DNA of 64,000 nucleotides from Saccharopolyspora erythraea (GCF_018141105.1 NZ_CP054839.1:5208001-5272000), one strand, 5' to 3'; positions 1-8,751 are shown, counted from the first letter of the stretch. The notes: generated by a model from the letters alone, not told the origin. Made by a program: numbers and translations.

Positions 1-226
1 CAAGGCCGCCTCGTCGGCGCGAGCCGGCTTCGACAAGGCGCTGGAAGCGTGGGCGGGCGAACACCGCCAGTCCGACCAGCGCCGCATCAGGATGCTGCTG
101 CGCGCGGTCGACTCCGACCACGCCACCGCGTGGCACGAGTGGCTGCGCGAGCTCGGCAGGAGCAAGCAGCGCAAGCCCTCCGCCGCGCGACGCCTGTTCG
201 ACCGGCTGCGAGAGCGGGGTGAGTGA
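1..226 (+). CDS. C-terminal fragment of an unidentified protein upstream of a GTPase-like gene
   Basis: The reading frame is open from the left edge and stops with TGA at 224-226, giving about 74 residues of a C-terminus. The visible part is hydrophilic, Arg/Lys/Trp-rich and predicted helical, with stretches such as WHEWLRELGR and RRLFDRLRERGE. It has no membrane segment or catalytic motif. The stop overlaps the ATG of the next gene by one base (TGATG), so the two are probably co-translated. In families related to the next gene, the upstream partner is often a GTPase-associated protein (GAP1 type). That identity is inferred from position only, because the body of the protein lies outside the window. 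Confidence 0.6.
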   Translation, partial: KAASSARAGFDKALEAWAGEHRQSDQRRIRMLLRAVDSDHATAWHEWLRELGRSKQRKPSAARRLFDRLRERGE

Positions 227-1815
227 TGCACCCCGTCGTCGCCCTTCTGCTGCTGGGCGTCGGGCTGTGCGCGCTCGGCGTGGCCTTCTACGCGTCGCTG
301 ATCGCGCTGTGGCTGGGGTCGATGGCCGGCGTGGTGCTCGCGTTCGTCATCGCCTGCACCACGCTCGCCGGAGGCGGTAGGTGGCGCCCCGCCCTGGTGA
401 TGCCCGAGCACGTCGAGGCCGGCACGGCCGGGCTCCCCCGGCTGCGCCGCAACCGCCCGCGCGGCCGTGACCGGGCCTGGCCGAGCTACCTCGCCTCGCA
501 GTGGCGCTACGACTGGCTGGGCGCCTGGCGCTGCGGTCGCGACATCATCGGCTCCGGGTACCGACTGATCCGCGGCTGGGGCGAGTTCACCACCTGGCCG
601 ACCCGGTTCCTGCTGCAGGCGGTGCCCCTCGCGGGGTGGTCCGGCGTCCTGGTCGGGACGTTGCTCGGCGCGCTGCTCGTCGCGGTCGTCGCCGGCACCG
701 TGCTGGTGGTCGCCTGGATCGGTTGGGTCGCGGTGATCGCACTGCTGCGCGGCTACGACTCCGTGGTCCGCCGCATCCGCCGGGCCGACGCGGTCTGCCC
801 TCATCCCGAGTGCTACTACAAGCAGCGCCTCCCCGACTACCGGTGCCCGAACTGCGCGGCGGTGCACCGCGACATCCGGCCCGGACCGCTGGGCGCCGTG
901 TGGCGGCGATGCGGCTGCGGCACGCGGATGCCGACGACGGTGCTGCGCGCCGCGCGGAAGCTGACCGCGCTGTGCGAACGCTGCGGGCAGCCGTTGCACA
1001 CCGGCGCGGCGGCGCTGACCGGCATCTCGATGCCGGTGTTCGGCGCGGTCTCGGCGGGCAAGACCCGGCTCGTGCACGCCGGGATGGTGAAGCTGCGCGA
1101 CGAGCTGGCGGCGGCCGGCGCGGAGCTGGAGTTCGACGACGAGCCGAGCAGGCAGGTCTTCGCCGAGGCCACCCGACTGGTCTCCGGCGGTGGTGAGACC
1201 GCCAAGACCCCGGCGGGCCGGCTGCCCGCGGCGATCACCGCGCGGGTCCGGCGTGGTCGCAGGCAGGCGCTGCTGAGCCTGTTCGACGCGGCGGGCGAGT
1301 TCTTCGTGGACCACCAGGAGAACACCGAGCTGGAGTTCCTCGACCACGCGAGCGGGCTGGTGTTCGTCGTGGACCCGTTCTCCGTGCGGTGGGTGCGCGA
1401 CCAGTTCGGTGGCGCCGGGGACGCGCGGGTCGTGGCGGCCAACCCGGCAACCAGGGACCCCGACGAGGTCTACCAGGTGACGGTGCGCAGGCTGAAGGAC
1501 TACCGCGTCGACCTCGGCCGCCGGGCGCTGGCGGTCGTAGTGGTCAAGGCCGACCTGCTCCAGGAACTGGACTGGGCCGGGCCGCTGCTGTCGGGCCGGG
1601 TCCGCGAATGGCTGACGACGGCGGGACTGGACAACCTCGTGCTGGCCGCGGAGCGCGACTTCGCCGAAGTCCGCTTCTTCGTCGCGTCGTCGCTGACCGG
1701 GACCACACCCGGCAGCGCCCTGTCCCCGGCCGAGCCCTTCCTGTGGCTGATGGGCCGCGGTGGGTTTCCGGTCTCGCGCGGCGGGTCCGGCCGAACGGTG
1801 AAGGAGCCGGTTTGA
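226..1815 (+). CDS. Membrane-anchored zinc-ribbon P-loop protein, double-GTPase (DO-GTPase2)-like
   Basis: A 529-residue protein. Two hydrophobic segments lie in residues 1-50 and a long hydrophobic hairpin at about 135-180. These are followed by a Cys-rich zinc-ribbon pair (first ligand C191, then CPNC, CGCG and CERC clusters to about residue 265). A TRAFAC-like P-loop follows, GAVSAGKT at 273-280. Further on, LLSLFDAAGE resembles a G3/switch-II region and VVVVKADLL resembles a G4 (NKxD-like) segment. This arrangement matches the double-GTPase 2 family described in NTP-dependent bacterial conflict systems. The family name is by recollection; the P-loop, zinc and membrane features are directly visible. 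The ATG at 226 is preferred over GTG 223 because it overlaps the preceding stop. It is probably an inner-membrane, cytosol-facing regulatory GTPase. Confidence 0.7.
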   Translation: MHPVVALLLLGVGLCALGVAFYASLIALWLGSMAGVVLAFVIACTTLAGGGRWRPALVMPEHVEAGTAGLPRLRRNRPRGRDRAWPSYLASQWRYDWLGAWRCGRDIIGSGYRLIRGWGEFTTWPTRFLLQAVPLAGWSGVLVGTLLGALLVAVVAGTVLVVAWIGWVAVIALLRGYDSVVRRIRRADAVCPHPECYYKQRLPDYRCPNCAAVHRDIRPGPLGAVWRRCGCGTRMPTTVLRAARKLTALCERCGQPLHTGAAALTGISMPVFGAVSAGKTRLVHAGMVKLRDELAAAGAELEFDDEPSRQVFAEATRLVSGGGETAKTPAGRLPAAITARVRRGRRQALLSLFDAAGEFFVDHQENTELEFLDHASGLVFVVDPFSVRWVRDQFGGAGDARVVAANPATRDPDEVYQVTVRRLKDYRVDLGRRALAVVVVKADLLQELDWAGPLLSGRVREWLTTAGLDNLVLAAERDFAEVRFFVASSLTGTTPGSALSPAEPFLWLMGRGGFPVSRGGSGRTVKEPV

Positions 1816-1961
1816 ACCGACAACCACCGCCGGGCTACCGCGCCCACCGCTGGGTCCTGTTCGGGGTGCTGGCGCTGGTCGCGCTGGCACTGGTCGCCGA
1901 CGTGCTGCTGACCCTGGTGGGTTGGCTGCTCACCCTGGGGGCCGCACCCACCGTTCCCTGA
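1812..1961 (+). CDS. Small single-span membrane protein of the GTPase operon
   Basis: A 49-residue protein starting with TTG inside the stop of the GTPase gene (TTGA overlap at 1812-1815). It is preceded by AAGGAG at good spacing, which supports the rare start. After a short basic N-terminus (NRQPPPGYRAHRW) comes one long hydrophobic stretch of about 30 residues rich in Leu/Val, consistent with one transmembrane helix or a tight hairpin. It is likely a partner or anchor for the membrane GTPase. No family is recognised. Its TGA abuts the stop of the opposite-strand RES gene, forming TGATCA. Confidence 0.6.
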   Translation: MNRQPPPGYRAHRWVLFGVLALVALALVADVLLTLVGWLLTLGAAPTVP

Positions 1962-2621
1962 TCAGCCCTGCGCTTTCGCGCTCGGGGGCAGTGAGACCGT
2001 GACGCGGTAGGGATCGAGCACGTCGTTGAGGTAGTGCGCGCCTTCCAGGGTTCCCAGCTCGACCGATGTCGCGGGTTCCAGTGCGTCGGGACCGCACCGG
2101 TCGCCGAACAGCACCACGGCGCGTCCCTCGGGGTCGCGTTTGGACAGCCAGATCAGCCCGTCGGCCCACGGCGCCTGCTGCCTGATCCAGCTCGCCCAGC
2201 GCCGCGTCTTGCCGTACTCCTCGCTCTGGACGAGCCACTCGTCCTGGGCGACCGCCGCCAGGTGCGGTCCGCTGAGCAGGCTCACCAGGTCGAGCGGCCG
2301 GGTCGTCCGCACCCCGCTGATGCGGCGCCCGGCGACCTTGCGCCGCAGCACGCGCCGGGTGCCGTCGTCCCGGACCCGCAGATCGCGCGCCAGGAACTCC
2401 ATCAGCGCCGTCGGGGCGCCCAGCGCGGCGTAGTACCCGGGGTACGGGTCGCGCTCGGTGCCGTCGAACCGGCCGCCGCCGAAGTGGTCGTCGGAGGGGC
2501 CGGGGCGGAAGCTCGTGGCGTCGAACTCGTCGGAGTGCACCCGCCACAGCTCGGCGTCCGCGGGCAGCTCGTGGCGGACGGGCGTGCCGGCGTACTTCGG
2601 GGGAGGCGCGAGGTCTGCCAC
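1962..2621 (-). CDS. RES-domain protein, probable NAD+-degrading toxin
   Basis: A 219-residue protein with the RES fold signature: an early Arg in LWRVHSDEF (R27), a GGGRFDGT segment, Tyr-rich YPGYYAALGAP leading into Glu (E75), and a late Ser in GLIWLSKRD (S160) before VVLF. Known RES proteins (MbcT, ParT, Res) consume NAD+ or use it for ADP-ribosylation, and are neutralised by an antitoxin encoded next to them. Here the antitoxin-like gene ends four bases upstream, and an Hsp70-like and a CHAT-protease gene precede it in the same operon. This is an unusual setting for a RES toxin. The activity is inferred from conserved residues; the final C-terminal region is less recognisable. Confidence 0.75.
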   Translation of the reverse strand: MADLAPPPKYAGTPVRHELPADAELWRVHSDEFDATSFRPGPSDDHFGGGRFDGTERDPYPGYYAALGAPTALMEFLARDLRVRDDGTRRVLRRKVAGRRISGVRTTRPLDLVSLLSGPHLAAVAQDEWLVQSEEYGKTRRWASWIRQQAPWADGLIWLSKRDPEGRAVVLFGDRCGPDALEPATSVELGTLEGAHYLNDVLDPYRVTVSLPPSAKAQG

Positions 2622-2624
2622 CGC

Positions 2625-3260
2625 TCACACCTCCGAGAAGCCGGCGCGAGCGGCGTCGATGAGGACCTGGTCGGCGACCTGGTCGAGCAGCCGCGCGGGG
2701 ACACCGTCGAGCCAGGCGTTCTCACCCAGCCACCAGTCGGCGGCGCCCCACGGGTCGTCGGCGGCGTCGAGGATCCGGTTGACGGTGCGCACGACCTCCA
2801 GCGGCTGTCCCGACGGGCCGAACTGGAAGGCGGGCCAGCGGTCGCCGTCCTGGTGGTCGAGCCGGATCAGGTCCGGGTCGTCGGCGGCGAGGCCACGTGC
2901 CCGCACCTCCGCCTCGCCGACCGCTTCGGCCTCCAGCACCTGGCGCGGCGCCTCCGGCGCGGCACCGGAGAGCAGGCAGTCGTGCAGACTCGTGCCGAGG
3001 TCCCCCCAGTCCGGGCCGGCTCCGGTGGAGAAGCGGGACTCCGGTGCCGCCAGCTCGCGGCGGACCGGGTGCTCGGCGGGCAGCGCGTCGGTGAGCAGCA
3101 CCGCGATGTCCTCGGCGATGTCGGCCGCGACGTCCGGGCTGGTCTCGGTGGAGAACTCCACGACGAGCGCGACCAGACGGGTGTAGTCGTCGGGTGCCAG
3201 CAGGGCGCGGACACCGTCGAAGTCCGCGGCCAGCGCCGTCAGTGCGTGCCGGAGGTTCAC
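2625..3260 (-). CDS. RES-associated antitoxin-like protein with MbcA/ParS-type C-terminus
   Basis: A 211-residue protein starting at GTG 3260, which overlaps the Hsp70 stop by four bases (GTGA). Residues 1-75 are helical and end in the phrase LPAEHPVRREL. I see no Xre helix-turn-helix there. The C-terminal third contains WWLGENAWLDGVPARLL, matching the W-L-x-x-x-N-x-x-L-x-G-x-x-P pattern of the MbcA/ParS/Xre toxin-binding domain that plugs RES active sites. It is therefore the likely neutraliser of the downstream RES protein. The lack of a DNA-binding domain suggests the pair is not autoregulated in the usual Xre way. The N-terminal domain may instead contact the CHAT or Hsp70 partners (speculation). 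Confidence 0.6.
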   Translation of the reverse strand: MNLRHALTALAADFDGVRALLAPDDYTRLVALVVEFSTETSPDVAADIAEDIAVLLTDALPAEHPVRRELAAPESRFSTGAGPDWGDLGTSLHDCLLSGAAPEAPRQVLEAEAVGEAEVRARGLAADDPDLIRLDHQDGDRWPAFQFGPSGQPLEVVRTVNRILDAADDPWGAADWWLGENAWLDGVPARLLDQVADQVLIDAARAGFSEV

Positions 3261-4873
3261 CCGCTCACCTCGTGCCTGGCGATGTCGGTGCGGGCGGCGT
3301 CGACCGCCCGGTGGTCCATGCCGCCGATGGAGAGTTCGAACCGCACTTCCTGCCCCGATTCCTGCTCCTGCGCGTGCACCGCGAGCGTACCGGTCTCGGA
3401 CATGCGGAAGGTGATCTCGATCTGGGTTCCGGCGGGCCGGGGCGGGATGCCCTTGAGGACGCCGCGTCCGACGCGGATGTTGTCGGCGAGGTCCTCCGAC
3501 GCCGCCTGGCCCTTCTGCTCCCACACCTCGATCTCGGCCATCCGCTGGTTGTTCACGCCGGTGGCGAACGGGAAAGGACCGGTGTCGGCGGGCAGCTCGG
3601 CGTTCGCGGCGAGCAGGTGGGTCACGATCTGCCTGGCGCGCAACGGGTTGGTGTGCGCCAGCGGGTCCGCCGGATCGATCGCCTTGACCCCGAACGCGCG
3701 GGGGACCACGGTCGTCACGCGCTTGGCCGCGGCCGCCTCGACGTCGGCGGCGCTGATCCCCAGCTGCCCGGCGACCTCCCGCGTGGCTCCGCCCGCGCCC
3801 TCGACCTGCCGCAGCAGCGCGAAGATCGCCGCGCCCTTGGCGACCGCGAGGTCCGGCTCGCTGAGCCGCGCGTCGAGGCCGAAGCGCTTGCGCAGGTTCT
3901 CGGCGACCGCGGGCATCCGGGTCATCCCGCCGGCCAGCAGCACGTCGTCGAAGTGCTCGATCCCCTTGCCCCGCGCCACTTCCAGGGTCCGGCGGGTGAT
4001 CTCCATGGTCCGGTCGAGCAGGTCGCCGGTGAGCCGTTGCAGCTCGGCGCGGGTCAGCTCGACCCCCGCGGCGGCACCGGCGAAGCGCAGTTGCGCGCGC
4101 CGGGACTCGGTGCGGCTCAGTGCCTTCTTCAGCTCCTCGGCCGTGCCGTGGAACTCCTGCATCGCCTCCTCGTCGGCCCCCGGGTCCAGCCGGGGGTGCT
4201 GGGCGCGGAAGACCTCCAGCAGGTGCCCGACGATGCGCTGGTCCCAGTCCGCTCCGCCGAGGGCCTGGTCCCCATCGGTGCAGACGACGCGGATGTCGTC
4301 GCCCTCGACGCGGATGGCGGTCGTGTCGAACGTACCGCCGCCGAGGTCGTAGACCAGCAGGTGCCGGGCGCGGTCGCTGCTGTCCAGGCCCTGGTGGTGG
4401 AGTGCGGCCGCGACCGGCTCAGCGAGTACGTCGAGCACGTTGAGCCCCGCGATGTCGCCGGCCCGGCGGGTGGCCTCCTTCTCGGCGACGCCGAAGTAGG
4501 CGGGCACCGTGATCACCACGTCCCGCACCTGCCTGCCGGTGCTCTCCTCCGCCGACCTGGCCAGCTCGCGCAGGATCAGCGCGGAGATCTCCTCCGGGGT
4601 GTAGGCGCGGCCGTGGTAGCCGAACTCCACGCCCTGGCGTCCCATGTCGCGCTTGACCAGTTGTGCCACCAGGTGCGGGGCCAGCAGCGCGGAGTTCTTC
4701 GCCGACGAGCCGACCAGCACCCGGCCCGGCCCTTCGAAGTAGACCACCGACGGCGTGGTGTCCTCGCTGACGGCGTTGCGGGCGATCACCGGCCGCCCCG
4801 ACTCGTCGACGTAGGCGACGCAGGAGTGGGTGGTGCCGAGGTCGATGCCGAAGGTCGTCGGCGGTACCGCCAT
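3257..4873 (-). CDS. Hsp70 (DnaK-like) family protein without a C-terminal lid
   Basis: A 538-residue protein with a clear Hsp70 nucleotide-binding domain: phosphate-1 motif TFGIDLGTTHSCVAYVD near the N-terminus, phosphate-2 motif LVYDLGGGTFD around residue 180, and an adenosine motif VLLAGGMTRMP around residue 300. The region after about residue 390 resembles a short beta substrate-binding domain (LKGIPPRPAGTQIEITF). The protein ends before a normal alpha-helical lid; DnaK is about 620-640 residues. The start at ATG 4873 has GGGAG just upstream; an in-frame TTG at 4885 is the alternative. It sits between a TPR-CHAT gene (27-bp gap) and the RES module (4-bp overlap). It is probably a dedicated chaperone or sensor of this operon rather than housekeeping DnaK. 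Confidence 0.9.
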   Translation of the reverse strand: MAVPPTTFGIDLGTTHSCVAYVDESGRPVIARNAVSEDTTPSVVYFEGPGRVLVGSSAKNSALLAPHLVAQLVKRDMGRQGVEFGYHGRAYTPEEISALILRELARSAEESTGRQVRDVVITVPAYFGVAEKEATRRAGDIAGLNVLDVLAEPVAAALHHQGLDSSDRARHLLVYDLGGGTFDTTAIRVEGDDIRVVCTDGDQALGGADWDQRIVGHLLEVFRAQHPRLDPGADEEAMQEFHGTAEELKKALSRTESRRAQLRFAGAAAGVELTRAELQRLTGDLLDRTMEITRRTLEVARGKGIEHFDDVLLAGGMTRMPAVAENLRKRFGLDARLSEPDLAVAKGAAIFALLRQVEGAGGATREVAGQLGISAADVEAAAAKRVTTVVPRAFGVKAIDPADPLAHTNPLRARQIVTHLLAANAELPADTGPFPFATGVNNQRMAEIEVWEQKGQAASEDLADNIRVGRGVLKGIPPRPAGTQIEITFRMSETGTLAVHAQEQESGQEVRFELSIGGMDHRAVDAARTDIARHEVSG

Positions 4874-4900
4874 GGGTGCTCCCAACTTGCCGGAGGTGCC

Positions 4901-7900
4901 TTACCGGCCCTGGTAGGTGAACGCCGCCCAGTTGCCGGGTTCGGCGGGGTCGATCGTGGCGAGCTCCGGCGCGAGCCGCGCGCCGACGCCTCCGGGCAGC
5001 ACGCGGCGCGGGTCCACCATCCACGCCTGCGCCGCGCGCAGAGCCGTCGCCGGGTCGTCGTAACCGGAGTTCAGGTAGTGGTGGAACATGATCATGATCA
5101 GCGCGGTCGGCAGGTCGTCCACGTTCCACCGCGCGCCGACGACCCCGGCCGCTCCCGCGGTCAGGAACGCCGTCGCCAGCGTCAGCGCCTCGTCGTGCTC
5201 GCGGCCGGTGAGGTCGCTGGCGCAGGCGGCCAGCACGACCAGTCCGCCCGGCGCGTCGGCCGGCCGGTCGCGCGCCTGCCGCAGGATGTCCTGCACCTGC
5301 AACGCCGAACCGGTTCCCAGGCGCAGGGCGGAGTCCACCGGCACCGCCGCGAGATCGGCGTGGCAGCCCAGGTGCAGCAGCGACGCACCCGGCGAGCTCG
5401 CGCTGGGCAGCAGGGCGCGCACGTCGTCGGGCCGCGGGGCCGGGGCCCGCCTCCCACCCCGGCGCCTGCGGCCGAGGTAGACGCCGTGCGAGTAGTGCCT
5501 GCGGTGGATGTCTTCGATCTCCTCCGACGCCCACAGCAGGCCGCTGCCCGCCACCCGCACCAGCGCCGGTTCGCTGTCCCAGGCACGCCTGCGGCGCCGA
5601 GCGGTCTCGGCGAACTGGCGGGCCGACGCGGCGTAGCGCACGACCGCGTCCTGAAAGGCGTAGCGGACGCCGCCGCCGGGCACCGGGTGCCGCGCGGCGT
5701 GCCACGGGACCGCACCGAGCTTTCCCACCGGCACCAGCACTATCCGGCTCGGACGCCCGCGCCGCTCGACCGAGACCGTGTCGAGCACCTGGCCGAGCAC
5801 CGCCGTCCACGCCCAGTCGCAGATCTCGCCGAGAGCCTGCCTCCACCGCCGGTCCAGTTCCCCGGACACCGGTCCGCTCGCCCGCTCCCGCTGGAGCCGG
5901 TCGAACCGGTCCACCGGACTGCCGTCCGCGGCGGTCAGCAGCGGGCAGCGGAGCCTTCGGACCTCGCCGCCGTCGGTGACCAGCACCGCGATGCCCGGTT
6001 CCCGCTCGCCGGCCGGGACCAGGTAGACCAGTGCCCGGGTGTCGGTGGCACGCAGTGCGGCCGCGATCTCGGCGACGGCGGGCGGCGAGAGCAGCCGGGT
6101 CTGCGCCCCGTGGCCCTCCAGCGCCTCCAGCACCCGGTACCGCAGGTCACTGGGCAGCGGCGCGCCGACCAGGTCCCGCACCGGGCCGGGCGGCCTATCC
6201 GGCACGTCCCACGGCTGCGGACCGGACTCGGCAGCCTCGCGTTCCCACCGGTCGGCGAGTCCGTTCTGGCCGGACTCGCGCAGCATTGCCGGAACACCCG
6301 CGTCGACCGTGGCCGCGTGCAGCACCATCCCCCGCCCCAGCTCCAGCGCCTCCACCGCGTTCTCGGGCTGCCCGGCCGCCAGGCACCAGCGGGCCACCGA
6401 CGCCGCCTCGCCGAGCGCCGCACCGGCCGCGTTCAGCGCGCGCAGGGCGCTCGACTGCAGCAGCACGTCGCGGGCCCGCGCCCGCAGGGACTCCAGCCCG
6501 TCCCGCACCGCGCGCTGCGGGTCCTTCCTGGCCGTATCGCCGCGGGCGCGGTAGCAGTCGGCCAGCGAGTTCAGCAGCAGCGCCCCTTCCAGCGCGCCCG
6601 GGTCGTCCCGGAGCATCCGCCGCGCCTGTTCGAGCCGGTCAATGGCATTGCTGAGATCGCGCCGGTCCCGGGTGAACTCGTAGCGGGTGCGAAGTGCCAT
6701 GCCCAGGCTGCCGATCGCCGACAAGCGCTCGTGGTGGTGCAGGTCGGCACGACCTGCCACCGAACCCAGCAGCGCTATGCCGCGGTCGACGCCCGCCAGG
6801 TCGTTCTCGGCCATCGCCCGCCCGATCCCCCCGAGGGCGGTGAACAACGCTTCGGTCGGGAAGTCGAGGGCCTCCGGTGGCGGGGTGCCCGCCTCGGCGA
6901 GCGCGCTGCCGATCTCCGCGCTGAGCTCCCCCATGTCGGTCCCCCGAACCCGGAAGCCTTCGGCCGCGTGCACCACGCTCAGCGTGCTGGCAGCGCGCCG
7001 CCGCAGGTAGTGGCCCTCGGGAAGCTCCTCGATCACACGCCGCAGATCGCGGACCACCTGGCGCGCGGTCTCCGAATCCGGCCGGCGCAGGTACCCCGCG
7101 AAGCGGATGTGCGCCTCGTTGAACGCGGCGAGATGCGAGTCGAACGTTTCCTGTCTCAGGTAGTGGGCCGCGGCGTCGACGTTCTCCGCCTCACTGCCAC
7201 GCGCGTACCGGGTCAGCAGGATCGTCCCGAGCATCGTGCGCAGTTTGTCCCGCAGCGCGTGCCCGTCAGGAAGCAACCGGGCGGCTTCTCGCAGGTGCTC
7301 GACCGCGGTGTCCATCTGGTCCAGCCCCGGCGTCGAGTCCTCCGGGAAGACCGAGGCCAGAGCGAGCATCGCGTGGTTGAGACCGGTGTTCTCGTCGTCG
7401 GCGCGGCCGCGTTCGATCGCTTCCGCCGCGAGCGCGCGGATGCGTGTCATGGATCCGCGGTTCACCGAGGTGTTGGCCATCAGCGCCCCCACCAACCGCG
7501 TCAGCACCGCGGCGCGGTCGGGATCGTCGGCGGGCAGCCGCTCCAGCGCCCGTTCCAGGGCGGCGACGGCGGTCGCGCTGCTGCGGCCGATCCGCTCCAG
7601 GTCACCCGACTCCGCGAGCCCCGGCTCACCGGGTCGCAGCAAGCCGACCAGGAACTCGCGCATCAGGTGCCCGGCGGGCAGCCCGGCCATGGCCTCGGCG
7701 ATCCCGTCGGCCAGGTCGTCGCCGGAACCTGCGGCATGAGCCTGGATTCCGCGCACGGCCGCGCGGATCGCGTCGCGTTCACCGGCGTCGAGACCGTTGT
7801 CCGGGATCCGCGAGAGCATCTCTTCGAAGTCGGTCAGCGCACGGCCGGGCTCCGGTGCTGTGAGGTCGATCTGCCCCCTGGCCGACGACACCAGCAGCTC

Positions 7901-8653
7901 GAGCGCCGAGCGCATGCCGGCGAGGTCGCGGTCCTGGGTCCCTGTCAGGGATTCCAGATGCCGCCGGGCGGTCGCGATCTCCTCCGGCGTCGCCTCCAGG
8001 CCCAGTCCGCCGACGCCGGTGAGCGTCGGCCGGCGCCCGCGCAGCTCCACCGGGGTGCCGCGGCTCAGCAGCAGGTGCGCCACGGTCATCCGGCACGCGT
8101 CGGCGGTCGCGGCGTCGGTCTCGGACCGTTCGATCAGCTCGGAGAGCAGCTCGATCCCCGTCTCTCGATCCTGCTGATCCCCCGCGAAACCGGTGTAGCG
8201 CACGGCGTGCAGGATCCCGAGGGCGTAGCGGACGAGGACGCCCCTGTCGGCCTCGCCCGCCGCGGTCAGGTCGCGGATGGCCTCGTCGACGTCGCCGCGG
8301 TCGCCCTCGGACACCCCCACGTACCGGCTGACCAGCAGCCCCGTGCGAGCGCAGACCTCCGGCCGGTGCGGGTCGTCGTCGGCCAGGCCGTCGCGCACCG
8401 CGCGCATCCGCCGGATGGCGGCCCGGAGGTCGTCGACCGAACCGGTGCGCTCGTGGCGGAGCGCGTGGGCGAGCCCGAGCTGGTAGAGCGGTCCCACGCG
8501 GCGGGCGTCGCAGCCGTCCAGGGAATCCAGCGCGCGTTGCGCGTGCTCGACCACCGCGCCCAGGTCGTCGACGCCGTCGGTGCGCCGCGCCCGCTCCAGC
8601 AGCCGATCGGCGAGTTCGAGCGACTCCTGGAAGGGGTCCGCGTCGCCCGCCAT
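4901..8653 (-). CDS. TPR-CHAT protein (caspase-like protease with helical repeats)
   Basis: A 1250-residue protein. About 900 residues of helical TPR-like repeats (typical phrases: DDLGAVVEHAQRALDSL, NAIDRLEQARRML, LNSLADCYRARGDTARKD) are followed by a C-terminal CHAT domain. The caspase-like dyad is visible as His in LLHLGCHADL (H1098) and Cys in VVLAACASDLTG (C1144), followed by GAAGVVGARWNVDD. CHAT proteases are repeat-regulated peptidases found in conflict and cell-death systems, including type III CRISPR-linked Craspase. It is the first gene of a tight leftward operon with Hsp70, antitoxin-like and RES genes, which suggests the protease may release the RES effector. The start ATG 8653 has GAGGGG upstream. 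The C-terminus TYQGR* is normal for the family. Confidence 0.85.
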   Translation of the reverse strand: MAGDADPFQESLELADRLLERARRTDGVDDLGAVVEHAQRALDSLDGCDARRVGPLYQLGLAHALRHERTGSVDDLRAAIRRMRAVRDGLADDDPHRPEVCARTGLLVSRYVGVSEGDRGDVDEAIRDLTAAGEADRGVLVRYALGILHAVRYTGFAGDQQDRETGIELLSELIERSETDAATADACRMTVAHLLLSRGTPVELRGRRPTLTGVGGLGLEATPEEIATARRHLESLTGTQDRDLAGMRSALELLVSSARGQIDLTAPEPGRALTDFEEMLSRIPDNGLDAGERDAIRAAVRGIQAHAAGSGDDLADGIAEAMAGLPAGHLMREFLVGLLRPGEPGLAESGDLERIGRSSATAVAALERALERLPADDPDRAAVLTRLVGALMANTSVNRGSMTRIRALAAEAIERGRADDENTGLNHAMLALASVFPEDSTPGLDQMDTAVEHLREAARLLPDGHALRDKLRTMLGTILLTRYARGSEAENVDAAAHYLRQETFDSHLAAFNEAHIRFAGYLRRPDSETARQVVRDLRRVIEELPEGHYLRRRAASTLSVVHAAEGFRVRGTDMGELSAEIGSALAEAGTPPPEALDFPTEALFTALGGIGRAMAENDLAGVDRGIALLGSVAGRADLHHHERLSAIGSLGMALRTRYEFTRDRRDLSNAIDRLEQARRMLRDDPGALEGALLLNSLADCYRARGDTARKDPQRAVRDGLESLRARARDVLLQSSALRALNAAGAALGEAASVARWCLAAGQPENAVEALELGRGMVLHAATVDAGVPAMLRESGQNGLADRWEREAAESGPQPWDVPDRPPGPVRDLVGAPLPSDLRYRVLEALEGHGAQTRLLSPPAVAEIAAALRATDTRALVYLVPAGEREPGIAVLVTDGGEVRRLRCPLLTAADGSPVDRFDRLQRERASGPVSGELDRRWRQALGEICDWAWTAVLGQVLDTVSVERRGRPSRIVLVPVGKLGAVPWHAARHPVPGGGVRYAFQDAVVRYAASARQFAETARRRRRAWDSEPALVRVAGSGLLWASEEIEDIHRRHYSHGVYLGRRRRGGRRAPAPRPDDVRALLPSASSPGASLLHLGCHADLAAVPVDSALRLGTGSALQVQDILRQARDRPADAPGGLVVLAACASDLTGREHDEALTLATAFLTAGAAGVVGARWNVDDLPTALIMIMFHHYLNSGYDDPATALRAAQAWMVDPRRVLPGGVGARLAPELATIDPAEPGNWAAFTYQGR

Positions 8654-8751
8654 CGACCGATCCCCTCACCCGCGAACTCCAGCGCCGGACGATCAGCTTA
8701 CCGACGCCTCGGTCCGCTGTCGGTGAAACCACCGGAAGAGAACCGCCGAAG

